A stretch of DNA of 51,602 nucleotides from NCBI GenBank assembly GCA_021795095.1, contig JAJYPU010000003.1:1-51602 (forward strand), written 5' to 3'. Of the stretch, positions 35,986 to 43,738 are shown one piece after another; position 1 is the first letter of the stretch, and each line of letters begins with the position of its first letter. Both the position numbers and the translations under genes were made by a program. The notes below the pieces were generated by a model. The model was not told the DNA's origin. It made no database searches and was given only the letters and a program-made list of their open reading frames with translations. This stretch comes from Actinomycetes bacterium (GTDB lineage Bacteria; Actinomycetota; Acidimicrobiia; Acidimicrobiales; RAAP-2).

Positions 35986-36266
35986 TGGGCGTCGGTGGTG
36001 CTGGCCGCGCGCACGTAGACCTGTTGGACCTCGGCGAGGGCGCTGCGGTACAGACCGACGTGCTCGCCGAGCCGATCGCCCCCGGCTTGGATCATGGCAC
36101 TGACGACGTCAATGGCCAGTTGCGCCGCGGGCAGGTTGGGTGGCGTGTCCGCTAAGTGTACCGCCGCCAATTGGATCATGTGGAAGAGGTGGTTGCCGAG
36201 TATGACGTCGACGGGGGTGGAGCGAATCCACTGGATCTCGTCGGCGGCGCCGTTGTCGTCGCTCAT
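35982..36266 (-). CDS. DUF1844-like protein
   Basis: 94 residues, without signal peptide. The core (STPVDVILGNHLFHMIQLAAVHL, then AIDVVSAMIQ) fits the DUF1844 family, whose actinobacterial members lie next to infC-rpmI-rplT, as here. The function is unknown. ATG 36266 has TACCGT 6 nt upstream on the minus strand, so it is leaderless. It converges with the small cold-shock-like gene. Confidence 0.75.
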   Translation of the reverse strand: MSDDNGAADEIQWIRSTPVDVILGNHLFHMIQLAAVHLADTPPNLPAAQLAIDVVSAMIQAGGDRLGEHVGLYRSALAEVQQVYVRAASTTDAH

Positions 36267-36272
36267 GGTTCC

Positions 36273-36278
36273 ACGGTA
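36273..36278 (-). promoter_or_regulatory. -10 element of the DUF1844-like gene, leaderless
   Basis: TACCGT on the minus strand, 6 nt before ATG 36266. Confidence 0.45.
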
Positions 36279-36376
36279 GCGGTCGGCGCGGCTCGACACC
36301 GAAGGCACCGGGCCGGCCGTGGCGGCGAAGTGCGTGCACCACGTCTGGACCCGGCCACCCGTGTCGGGCAACGGGG

Positions 36377-37036
36377 TTAGGGGATTGGCCCGACGGTGGC
36401 CCGCAGCGTCGGCTCGATCGGCGACTCGGCGATGAGGTTGCCGATCCTGGCGGAGGGACCGGCGCAGCGGTCCAGTGCCACGCGTAGAACGAGGGTGTGG
36501 GCGCTCCGAGCGCCGGGCAGGGTCACGGCGATGCGTCGACTCGTCGCGGTGTAGCCCGTGTAGCACGCGATCTGTGCGAAGAAGACGTAGCCCGACCGAC
36601 CGGGCGCGACGACGAAGGGCGGAGGGACCACGGTCGCCATTGGCCAGCCGCCGGTCGCGTGGTGGACGAGCCGAAAGGGTAGGGGAGTGCCGTGTCGATC
36701 GAGCGCGACGATGCCGACGTAGCCGTGCAGCGTGCAGGACGTGGACGAGGTGTTCGTGATCAGAATCGCGCGTGCCTCCTCCTGAGTCGCGCCGCCGACG
36801 TAGGGTCCGTTGGCGACCGTGACCGCATCGTTGTGGCACGCGGCTGACGCGGGGTGTGAAAGAACGAGTCGCGTCCCGCGCGTAGTGCGCGACACGGTCG
36901 CAGCGAGGATCACACCCGCGACCAGGAACACGATGACCGTGGCACCGGTGAGCCGTCGCCCAACGGGGTGCGTGGTCGCGCTCCTCGAGCCAGCTCGAGT
37001 GACACGGTCAGCCGAGCCCGCGTCGAGCAGTCTCAC
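36377..37036 (-). CDS. Membrane-anchored DUF4232-like protein
   Basis: 219 residues: a short basic N-terminus, one hydrophobic helix (about 31-48, ATVIVFLVAGVILAATV), then an outer domain. The pattern is Cys...GGATQEEARAILITNTSSTSCTLHGYVG, a Thr/Ser-rich beta domain with paired cysteines, typical of the DUF4232 secreted family of Actinobacteria. The function is unknown. GTG 37036 overlaps the stop of a leaderless mini-ORF (37033-37074). It is divergent from infC. Confidence 0.7.
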   Translation of the reverse strand: MRLLDAGSADRVTRAGSRSATTHPVGRRLTGATVIVFLVAGVILAATVSRTTRGTRLVLSHPASAACHNDAVTVANGPYVGGATQEEARAILITNTSSTSCTLHGYVGIVALDRHGTPLPFRLVHHATGGWPMATVVPPPFVVAPGRSGYVFFAQIACYTGYTATSRRIAVTLPGARSAHTLVLRVALDRCAGPSARIGNLIAESPIEPTLRATVGPIP

Positions 37037-37074
37037 GTCGGCGCCTCGGGAGCGATGATCGAGATCGACCCCAC
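37033..37074 (-). CDS. Putative 13-residue leaderless leader peptide of the DUF4232-like gene
   Basis: GTG 37074 is 7 nt after TAGGCT (37082-37087, minus strand) and opens a 13-codon frame, MGSISIIAPEAPT, whose TGA (37035-37033) overlaps the GTG of the next gene. The same layout is seen before aroQ. The main gene lacks a Shine-Dalgarno, so coupled translation is plausible. Confidence 0.35.
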   Translation of the reverse strand: MGSISIIAPEAPT

Positions 37075-37307
37075 GGCGCTGAGCCTACTGACGCCGGGGC
37101 CGTCAGGGGCGTAGTGGTCAGTGGCGCCGTCCCACGGGCAGACCACCGGTAGAGGCGTGTGTAAGTCCAGGTAAACCCCTAAAAATGATGACGCGTCCCT
37201 TCGCATCACGTCGGCGGCGGCGTTGGGACCCATCACGACCGGTCGGGTCGCGGCCGTCGTGGGTGTGGGCCGCACGTAAGACGCGGTCGTCGCGTGCGCC
37301 GCTCTGC

Positions 37308-37313
37308 TAGCCT
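37308..37313 (+). promoter_or_regulatory. Candidate -10 of the infC operon
   Basis: TAGCCT. A start near 37320 would give a leader of about 120 nt holding both hairpins. TAGAGT at 37385-37390 is an alternative, giving a leader of about 45 nt with only the second hairpin. Confidence 0.4.
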
Positions 37314-37338
37314 TGTCAGGCAGTTCACAGCAAGAGAG

Positions 37339-37421
37339 GTTGGCGACGCCAACGTCCACCTGGGTATGAGTAGTACGCCGGGTCTAGAGTCTCCGCCTCG
37401 CTTGCCGTGGCGACGCCACGG
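37339..37421 (+). promoter_or_regulatory. Two related hairpins in the infC leader (candidate autoregulatory RNA)
   Basis: Hairpin 1, GTTGGC-GAC-GCCAAC, at 37339-37353. Hairpin 2, CCGTGGC-GAC-GCCACGG, at 37405-37421. Both carry the identical 11-nt core TGGCGACGCCA (37341-37351 and 37408-37418). In other bacteria the IF3-L35-L20 mRNA is controlled by L20 or IF3 binding its leader, so a similar role is inferred. No Rho-independent terminator follows. Confidence 0.45.
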
Positions 37422-37440
37422 CGTCGCGTAGAGCAAGGAG

Positions 37441-38055
37441 ATGCTTATCGCAACAGGACCTGGAGACCACCGAGTCAATGAGCGTATTCGGGTAGAGACC
37501 GTACGGCTCATCGACAACGAGGGCAATCAGCGTGGCGTGATGTCGAGCCGAGAGGCATTGGCGTTGGCGCGGAGCTTGGATCTGGACCTCGTCGAAATCG
37601 CGCCAACCGCGAGCCCGCCGGTCTGTCGAATCATGGACTACGGCAAATTCAAGTTCGACGAAGCCCAGAAGGCCAAGGAGTCGCGTCGCAAGACGATGAA
37701 CGTCGGTGTCAAGGAGATGAAGTACCGGCCGAAGATCGGTCCGGGAGACTTCGACACCAAGACGCGTCTTGTTGAAAAGTTCCTCGCTGAAGGTCACAAG
37801 GTGAAAGTCACCATCATGTTCCGTGGTCGCGAATCGGCCCACCCCGAGTTGGGTCGCAAGATCCTTGACCGGATCGTCGAGAAGTTGGGCGAGGCGGCGC
37901 GAGTTGAGTCGGCCGCGAAAATCGACGGTCGCAACATGATTATGGTCCTAGGCCCCGAGAAGCGGGTCAAGACGAAGAGTACCGATGCCGCGAAGGTCGA
38001 GGCATCGGTGGATGGGTCCGCGGATCCGTCGACAGAATCGAATGAGGAGGGCTGA
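37441..38055 (+). CDS. infC: Translation initiation factor IF-3
   Basis: 204 residues. The N-domain has NERIRVETVRLIDNEGN, LDLDLVEIAPTASPPVCRIMDYGKFKF, and the C-domain PKIGPGDFDTKTRLVEKFL then VKVTIMFRGRE and DGRNMIMVLGP. IF-3 binds the 30S subunit and proofreads start codons. The start is uncertain. ATG 37441 directly abuts AAGGAG (37435-37440) with no spacer, while ATC 37447 has an ideal 6-nt spacer, and infC is known for rare AUU/AUC starts. The product would lose only two residues. An acidic, Ser-rich tail follows residue 175. Confidence 0.95.
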   Translation: MLIATGPGDHRVNERIRVETVRLIDNEGNQRGVMSSREALALARSLDLDLVEIAPTASPPVCRIMDYGKFKFDEAQKAKESRRKTMNVGVKEMKYRPKIGPGDFDTKTRLVEKFLAEGHKVKVTIMFRGRESAHPELGRKILDRIVEKLGEAARVESAAKIDGRNMIMVLGPEKRVKTKSTDAAKVEASVDGSADPSTESNEEG

Positions 38056-38056
38056 G

Positions 38057-38251
38057 ATGCCGAAGATGAAGACCGACAGCGGCGCGAAGAAGCGCATCAA
38101 GATCACGGGCACCGGCCGCCTGCGTCGCCGCAAGGCATTCCGCGGCCACATCATGGAGAAGAAGTCGTCGGTCCGCTCGCGCCGGTTGGGCCGCGAGACC
38201 GACATCTCGCCCGGTATCGAGAAGAACATCAAGAAGATGTTGGGTCTGTAG
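38057..38251 (+). CDS. rpmI: 50S ribosomal protein L35
   Basis: 64 residues, the standard length, very basic: MPKMKTDSGAKKRIKITGTG, then RRKAFRGHIMEKKSSVRSRR. GAGGAGG lies 7 nt upstream, and it follows infC by one base. It sits in the conserved infC-rpmI-rplT order. Confidence 0.96.
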   Translation: MPKMKTDSGAKKRIKITGTGRLRRRKAFRGHIMEKKSSVRSRRLGRETDISPGIEKNIKKMLGL

Positions 38252-38274
38252 GGAACGAGTGAGGAGACACTGAC

Positions 38275-38634
38275 ATGGCACGAGTTAAGCGGGCGGTAAA
38301 CGCCAAGAAGCACCACAAGGCAGTTCTCGAGCAGGCCAAGGGTTACTACGGTGATCGTAGCCGCACGTTCCGGGCAGCGAACCAGGCGGTCCAACACTCA
38401 GGCGTCTACGCCTTCCGTGACCGACGGGCACGCAAGGGTGAATTCCGTAAGTTGTGGATCCAGCGCATCAACGCTGGTACGCGGCTCCACGGGGTCAGCT
38501 ACAGCCGCTTCATCGCGGGTCTGAACGCCGCGGGCATCGAAGTCGACCGGCGTGTGCTGGCCGACCTCGCGGTCAACGACCAGGCGACCTTCGGCGCGTT
38601 GGTCGCCCAGGCGTCGGCGGCGTTGGCGAAGTAG
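38275..38634 (+). CDS. rplT: 50S ribosomal protein L20
   Basis: 119 residues of the usual length: [26 protein letters not shown], then [21 protein letters not shown], and [24 protein letters not shown]. It binds 23S rRNA early in assembly and often represses its own operon. GAGGAG lies about 9 nt before the ATG. The tsnR reading frame continues in phase directly after its stop. Confidence 0.97.
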   Translation: MARVKRAVNAKKHHKAVLEQAKGYYGDRSRTFRAANQAVQHSGVYAFRDRRARKGEFRKLWIQRINAGTRLHGVSYSRFIAGLNAAGIEVDRRVLADLAVNDQATFGALVAQASAALAK

Positions 38635-38640
38635 GCCACC

Positions 38641-39474
38641 CTGCTCGAATCGATCGGATCGTCACACCAGCGAGTACGACGACTCCGTCGACTCGTCCAG
38701 AAACGCTCGCTGCGCTGGAGCGAGCGCGTGTGCGTCCTCGAGGGTCCCGATCTCGTGGTCGCGGCCCTCGAGGCCGATGCCGAGTTCGAGGCGCTCTATG
38801 TCAACGCGGTACTAGCGAACCGCGTTGACTTGATTGAGATCGTTTCGCGGGCCGAGGCGCGTGGAGTGCGCGCGTTCGGACTTGATCCCGGGGTGCTTGC
38901 CAAGGTCAGCGACGCCCAGTCACCCCAGCCGATCTCGGCGACGGTGCGCTTTGCGACGCCGGCCGTGTCCGCGTTGGCGGCCGACGGCCTCACCCTGGTG
39001 CTGCACGATCTGCGCGACCCGGGGAACGTTGGCACGATCATCCGATCGGCGGACGCCGCCGGCGTCGCCGCGGTCGTGTTGACGGGCCAGAGCGTCGACC
39101 CCTACAACCCCAAGACGCTGCGTGCGACGGCGGGGTCGATCTTCCACCTCCCGGTCCTCGTCGACGAGCTCGAGAACACGCTGGTGCACTTCGAGTCGGC
39201 GGGCTCACGCACGTGGGCGACGGTCGTGCGAGGTGGCACCGAGCTGCTCGACTGCGACCTGTCGTCTCCGTCGGTGGTCGTCATCGGCAATGAGGCTGAT
39301 GGTCTGGACGCAGCGACGGTTGCCCGTTGCCAGTCGTCGCTCAGCATCGCCATGGCGGGTGCCAACGAGTCGCTCAACGCCGGGGTCGCCGCATCACTGG
39401 TCGCCTTCACCGCTTACTGGCAGCGCGCGAGTCGAGTGGCGCTCCCGATTCCCCGTAGCCTTGGAGAGTCATGA
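38641..39474 (+). CDS. tsnR: SpoU-family 23S rRNA 2'-O-methyltransferase
   Basis: About 277 residues. The first canonical start (GTG 38728) would cut off the N-terminal substrate-binding segment (HQRVRRLRRLVQKRSLRWSER), which is clearly coded upstream in frame. The frame is open only back to the rplT stop (38632-38634). The only plausible starts are non-canonical: CTG 38641 or ATC 38653. The C-terminal SPOUT domain is complete: LVLHDLRDPGNVGTIIRSADAAG, FVIGNEADGL-like VVIGNEADGL, and IAMAGANESLNAGVAASL. TsnR/RlmB-type enzymes methylate ribose in 23S rRNA. The stop overlaps pheS (ATGA). The symbol is by position and family. Confidence 0.85.
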   Translation: MLESIGSSHQRVRRLRRLVQKRSLRWSERVCVLEGPDLVVAALEADAEFEALYVNAVLANRVDLIEIVSRAEARGVRAFGLDPGVLAKVSDAQSPQPISATVRFATPAVSALAADGLTLVLHDLRDPGNVGTIIRSADAAGVAAVVLTGQSVDPYNPKTLRATAGSIFHLPVLVDELENTLVHFESAGSRTWATVVRGGTELLDCDLSSPSVVVIGNEADGLDAATVARCQSSLSIAMAGANESLNAGVAASLVAFTAYWQRASRVALPIPRSLGES

Positions 39475-40541
39475 ACGTACCGCTAGATCAGATAACGATT
39501 ATCACCGATGAGGCGCTGGCCGCGCTCGCCGGGGTGGCGAGCATCGAGGAACTCGACGAGCGCGTCGCGTCGATCGTCGGCAAGCGATCGGCCTTCGCGG
39601 CCATGCAGAAGTCCTTCGGCTCCCTGGAACCCGACGAGCGGCGCACGATGGGCGCCCAGTTGCAAGAGGCCCGTCGTAGTGTCGAGGTTGCTGTCGAGGG
39701 CCGTCGCGCGCAGTTACGTGCGGCCCAGCGCGCCGCCATGTTGGACGCGGATCGACTCGATCTCGGTGACGTCGTCGTGTCCGCTCAGAACTGGCCGGTG
39801 ACCCTCGGCCACGCCGGACTCGTCGGCTCGACTCAGGCGGAACTCGAGGACGTCTTCGTTGCGATGGGTTTCACGGTGGCCGAAGGACCCGAGGTCGAGA
39901 GCGACTGGTACAACTTCGAGGCGCTCAACATCCCACCCGCACACCCCGCGCGAGGGATGTGGGACACCTTCTACGTCGATCTAGGCGATCCCGAGACGGT
40001 GGTGCTGCGCACTCACACGTCGCCGACGCAGGTCCACTTGATGGAGGCGGCCGTGTCGAACGGCTCCCTGCCTATTCACTCGGTCGCACCGGGGCGCTGT
40101 TACCGACGTGACACGCCCGACGCTCGACACCTGGCGTCGTTCCATCAGATCGAGGGCTTGGTGGTTGACCGAGACATCACGTTCGCCGATCTCGCGGGAA
40201 CCATCGAGACCTTCACGCGCGCCTACTTCGGTCCTGACATCGATTCTCGGCTGCGGCCGGCATTCTTCCCCTTCACCGAGCCGTCGGCCGAGTTCGAGGT
40301 CACGTGCACGATCTGTCGGGGTGCTGGCTGTCGGACTTGCTCGAATACGGGTTGGATCGAGTTAGGCGGATGCGGCATGATCGACCCGGCCGTCTTCGAG
40401 GCGGTCGGCATCGACCCTGACGTCTGGAGCGGCTTCGCCTTCGGTTTCGGCATCGACCGTTGCGCCCAGATGCGACACGAGCTTGCAGACATGCGCGCAC
40501 TGGTCGAGAACGACGTCCGCTTCCTGGGGCAGTTCGCGTGA
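39471..40541 (+). CDS. pheS: Phenylalanyl-tRNA synthetase alpha subunit
   Basis: 356 residues. A coiled-coil N-terminus (about 1-90), then the class II core: HPARGMWDTFYVD, LRTHTSPTQVHLM (motif 2 region), PGRCYRRDTPDARHLASFHQIEGLVVD, FRPAFFPFTEPSAEFEVTC-like motif, GCGMIDP and GFAFGFGIDRCAQMRH (motif 3). A CxxC-rich patch (TCTICRGAGCRTC) inside the core may bind zinc. The ATG overlaps the tsnR stop, and pheT starts in its stop. Confidence 0.96.
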   Translation: MNVPLDQITIITDEALAALAGVASIEELDERVASIVGKRSAFAAMQKSFGSLEPDERRTMGAQLQEARRSVEVAVEGRRAQLRAAQRAAMLDADRLDLGDVVVSAQNWPVTLGHAGLVGSTQAELEDVFVAMGFTVAEGPEVESDWYNFEALNIPPAHPARGMWDTFYVDLGDPETVVLRTHTSPTQVHLMEAAVSNGSLPIHSVAPGRCYRRDTPDARHLASFHQIEGLVVDRDITFADLAGTIETFTRAYFGPDIDSRLRPAFFPFTEPSAEFEVTCTICRGAGCRTCSNTGWIELGGCGMIDPAVFEAVGIDPDVWSGFAFGFGIDRCAQMRHELADMRALVENDVRFLGQFA

Positions 40542-43009
40542 AGGCGCCCCTGTCGTGGTTACGGGAGTTCGTGGAGCTGCCCGAATCACTCGAGGAGATC
40601 CGCGCGGCGTTGGATGACCTCGGTCTGGTCGTTGAGGGGATTGAACACGTCGGCGAGGGACTCGAAGACGTCGTCGTGGCCCGTGTCGACGAGATCCACG
40701 CCATCGACGGTGCGGATCGAATTCGACGCATCGTCGTCGACGCGGGCGACGGTCCGCTCGAGATCGTCTGTGGCGCGTGGAACTTCCAGGTCGGCGACCA
40801 CGTCCCCCTGGCCCCGGTGGGTGCCGTGCTGCCGGGCGACTTCGCCATCGCAAGGCGCTCGATGCGTGGCATCGTGAGTAACGGCATGCTCTGTTCGGCG
40901 CGTGAGCTCCGTCTGAGTGAGGACCACGAGGGGTTGATGGTCCTCGACGGCATGATCGAACCGCGCGTCGGCGAGCGACTGACCGATGCGCTCGGCATCG
41001 AACCAGACGTCGTCTTCGACCTCTCCATCGAGGGCAACCGCCCCGACGCCTGGTCGATCGCGGGTGTCGCGAGAGATCTCGCGGCTCGTCTCCAGCGGCC
41101 TCTCGCTGAACCCGAGTTGGCGACACCGAACGCCGACTCCTCGACGAGTGCGGTGGCCGGCGGTGTGATCGAGGCGCCGGACCTGTGCGGCCGATTGACC
41201 GTATCGGTGCTGCGCAACGTCCGCGTCCTCGCGTCGCCGACCTGGGTGGCGAACCGACTCGAACGTGCGGGCATGCGACCGATCTCCAACGTCGTAGACG
41301 CCTCGAATCTGGTCATGCTCGAGCTCGGTCAGCCCACGCACCCCTACGACGCTCAGAAGGTCGCCCGGCGCACCCTGCGGGTGCGCCGGGCCCGTCCGGG
41401 GGAGTCGTTGGTGACACTGGACGGCGTCACCCGCACGTTGGCGAACCCCGGTCGCGGTCTCGGTGACACGGGTGAGGACTGCGTGATCGCCGACGGCGAC
41501 GACCGAGTGCTCGGACTAGCCGGCATCATGGGCGGTGCGACAAGCGAGATTAGCGAGTCGACCACTGAGGTCCTCGTGGAGGCGGCCTATTTCGACCCCA
41601 TGACGATCGCCCGATCATCCAAACGCCACGGTCTGCGCAGCGAGGCGTCGAATCGCTTCGAACGCGGCGTCGACCCGGAACTCGCGTTGCGCGCCGTCGC
41701 ACGCTTCGTGGGCATCCTTGCGGAGAGCGTTCCCGAAATCGAATGGGTGGGCGAGCCTATCGACGTGCGCGGTACCGTGCCGGCACCGTCGACAGTGGTG
41801 GTTCGCTCAGACGACGTGGAGCGTTCGCTCGGCACCGCGCTACCCGAGACTTCGGTGGTGGCCAACCTGCGTGCTCTGGGGTTCACGGTCGCCAAGTCCG
41901 ACGGTGATCTCGTCGTGACGGCGCCGTCGTCTCGACCCGACATCCGAACGGGTGCCGCCGGCCGGGCCGATGTCATCGAAGAGGTCGCGAGGGTGTGGGG
42001 CTACCGTCGTCTGGCCCGTCACACGCCGACGTGGCCTCAGCCGGGTGGCATGACGGAGCGTCAACGGCTTCGTCGGCTCGTCCGTGCGGTCGTCGTCGAC
42101 GCGGGGACCTTCGAGGCGTGGACACCGACACTCGGTAGCGAGTCGGCGTTCAACCTGACCCATGAGGGATCGTCACCGGTGCGCATCACTAACCCACTGG
42201 CCCAGGAGGAGTCGATCCTTCGTCCGACCATTGTCACGGGCCTCGTCAGTGCGTGGGGACGCAACCTTGACCGGGGATTCCCGGATGTCCGACTGAGCGA
42301 GATCGGCGCGGTGTTCACCCATCCCCACGACACCGATCGCGCCCGACACACGCGCGGTGGTGCGGGTGGAACGGTGGACCTCGCCCTGCCCTGGGAGAAC
42401 GAACGGCTCACGGTCGTCCTCGGGCACCGCGATGACGACGCGACGAGCGCCGTGGCGCTCTGGTCGATGGTGGCGAACCGATTGGGACTGGCGAACGTCG
42501 TGGTCCGCTCGACGGACGAACTCGGTTCGGGCCTGCACCCCACGCGTTCGGCGACGCTCGTCGAGCGCACGAGTGGCGTCGTCGTCGGCGTGGTCGGGGA
42601 GGTTGATCCCCAGTTGATCGAGGCCATCACCGGTGTTCAAGGACGTCGGCTCGGTGTGCTCGACCTCGACCTCGACGTTCTCTTGGACAGCGAAGCGGTC
42701 TCGCGTCACTCCAGTCTCGCGACCGTGCCGAGTCGCTACCCGAGCGCGGTCATCGACCTCGCGTTCGTCACGCCTCAGTCCGTGCACGCGGCGGATCTCG
42801 GTCACGATCTCGCCGCGGCGTCGCCGCTCGTCGAGTCGGTGACGCTCTTTGACGTGTATCACGGCGTGGCCCTGACCCCGGGGACCCGCAGCCTCGCGTA
42901 CACGGTCCGACTGAGCGCGCCCGACCGAACGCTCAGCGAAAGCGAAGTTGGGGGCGCTCGCGAGGCGTTGATCGCCGTCGGCGCTGGCCACGGGGCGATT
43001 CTGCGCTGA
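40538..43009 (+). CDS. pheT: Phenylalanyl-tRNA synthetase beta subunit
   Basis: 823 residues, full size. Order: the N-terminal LSWLREFVELPES, a tRNA-binding (EMAP-like) domain at about 45-150, B3/B4 editing region (IEGNRPDAWSIAGVARDLA, RPISNVVDASNLVMLELGQPTHPYDA), B5 domain with GLRSEASNRFERGVDPE, pseudo-catalytic core (EVARVWGYRRLARHTPTWP and the NPLAQEESILRPTIVTGL stretch), and the C-terminal anticodon-binding FDX domain. GTG 40538 overlaps the pheS stop (GTGA). All domains are intact. Confidence 0.96.
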   Translation: MKAPLSWLREFVELPESLEEIRAALDDLGLVVEGIEHVGEGLEDVVVARVDEIHAIDGADRIRRIVVDAGDGPLEIVCGAWNFQVGDHVPLAPVGAVLPGDFAIARRSMRGIVSNGMLCSARELRLSEDHEGLMVLDGMIEPRVGERLTDALGIEPDVVFDLSIEGNRPDAWSIAGVARDLAARLQRPLAEPELATPNADSSTSAVAGGVIEAPDLCGRLTVSVLRNVRVLASPTWVANRLERAGMRPISNVVDASNLVMLELGQPTHPYDAQKVARRTLRVRRARPGESLVTLDGVTRTLANPGRGLGDTGEDCVIADGDDRVLGLAGIMGGATSEISESTTEVLVEAAYFDPMTIARSSKRHGLRSEASNRFERGVDPELALRAVARFVGILAESVPEIEWVGEPIDVRGTVPAPSTVVVRSDDVERSLGTALPETSVVANLRALGFTVAKSDGDLVVTAPSSRPDIRTGAAGRADVIEEVARVWGYRRLARHTPTWPQPGGMTERQRLRRLVRAVVVDAGTFEAWTPTLGSESAFNLTHEGSSPVRITNPLAQEESILRPTIVTGLVSAWGRNLDRGFPDVRLSEIGAVFTHPHDTDRARHTRGGAGGTVDLALPWENERLTVVLGHRDDDATSAVALWSMVANRLGLANVVVRSTDELGSGLHPTRSATLVERTSGVVVGVVGEVDPQLIEAITGVQGRRLGVLDLDLDVLLDSEAVSRHSSLATVPSRYPSAVIDLAFVTPQSVHAADLGHDLAAASPLVESVTLFDVYHGVALTPGTRSLAYTVRLSAPDRTLSESEVGGAREALIAVGAGHGAILR

Positions 43010-43020
43010 AGAACCTGGTC

Positions 43021-43026
43021 TAGGGT
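43021..43026 (+). promoter_or_regulatory. -10 element of the thioesterase-like gene, leaderless
   Basis: TAGGGT, then 7 nt, then ATG 43034. An upstream in-frame GTG at 43025 overlaps this box and is less likely. Confidence 0.45.
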
Positions 43027-43033
43027 GGCCGTG

Positions 43034-43738
43034 ATGACTGAGGTCGAGTTCGCGCAACCCGGGGATGGGCGACGCTTCAGTGCACGCCGACCGGTGCGGC
43101 TCAGTGACTGCGGACCCGACGGGCTACTCAGACCCGACGGACTCGCCCGGTACTTGCAGGACGTGGCGACCGATGACTGGGACGACACGGGCATCGAGTC
43201 GACCGACACGTGGCTAGTACGGCGAACGTCGTTTCGCCTCGTGGAGGGCGCGTCGTGGCCACACCTGGGCGACGTCGTATCCCTCACGACGTGGTGTAGC
43301 GGTTCGGGCGCGGCGTGGGCCGAACGCCGCACGGACGTCGCCCATGGCGGTCACGTCACGATCGAGACCGTCGCCCTTTGGGTCCCCGTTGGACCCTCGG
43401 GCCGGCCGGTGCGCGTCGGGTCGCCGTTCTATGACGTCTATGGCGAGGGCGCTCGGCGGCGGATCGGTGGCCGTATCGAGCGTCACGAGCCGGGACCGGA
43501 CGCGGATCGCCGTCCGTGGCCCCTGCGGCGAACCGACCTCGACGTCGTCGGTCACGTGAACAACGCGGCGCTGTGGTCACCCCTGGTCGAGGTCGCTTCG
43601 GGCCCGGTGCGCTTCGGGTCGGTGTCGTATCACGGTTCGGTCGAGTTCGGCGATGAGGTCACCCTGGTGTCTCAGGACACCCGATGGTGGCTAACCGTGG
43701 ATCAGCTCGTCCGCGTCGCTGGTGAATTTCGACGTTGA
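43034..43738 (+). CDS. Acyl-ACP thioesterase-like protein (double hotdog)
   Basis: 234 residues in two hotdog halves. The first (about 15-135) has a GLLRPDGLARYLQDVATDDW motif; the second has RRTDLDVVGHVNNAALWSPLVE (H174, N176, N177), matching the HxNN-type motif of acyl-ACP thioesterases (FatA/FatB group). It probably hydrolyses an acyl-ACP or acyl-CoA; the chain length cannot be told. ATG 43034 is chosen from the -10 box. Its 3' end overlaps the converging transporter gene by 48 nt. Confidence 0.82.
   Translation: MTEVEFAQPGDGRRFSARRPVRLSDCGPDGLLRPDGLARYLQDVATDDWDDTGIESTDTWLVRRTSFRLVEGASWPHLGDVVSLTTWCSGSGAAWAERRTDVAHGGHVTIETVALWVPVGPSGRPVRVGSPFYDVYGEGARRRIGGRIERHEPGPDADRRPWPLRRTDLDVVGHVNNAALWSPLVEVASGPVRFGSVSYHGSVEFGDEVTLVSQDTRWWLTVDQLVRVAGEFRR

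Larger units (their letters stand above)
37037..37440. other. Intergenic region between the DUF4232-like gene and infC
   Basis: 404 nt without a standard gene. The left end holds the minus-strand mini-ORF and its TAGGCT promoter. The middle (about 37090-37300) shows nothing clear. The right part is the infC leader with two candidate -10 boxes (TAGCCT 37308-37313, TAGAGT 37385-37390) and two hairpins. Confidence 0.6.

Noticed and set aside
37087..37300. tRNA or small RNA gene in the intergenic region before infC
   Set aside because: No T-loop consensus, cloverleaf or clear terminator found by eye.
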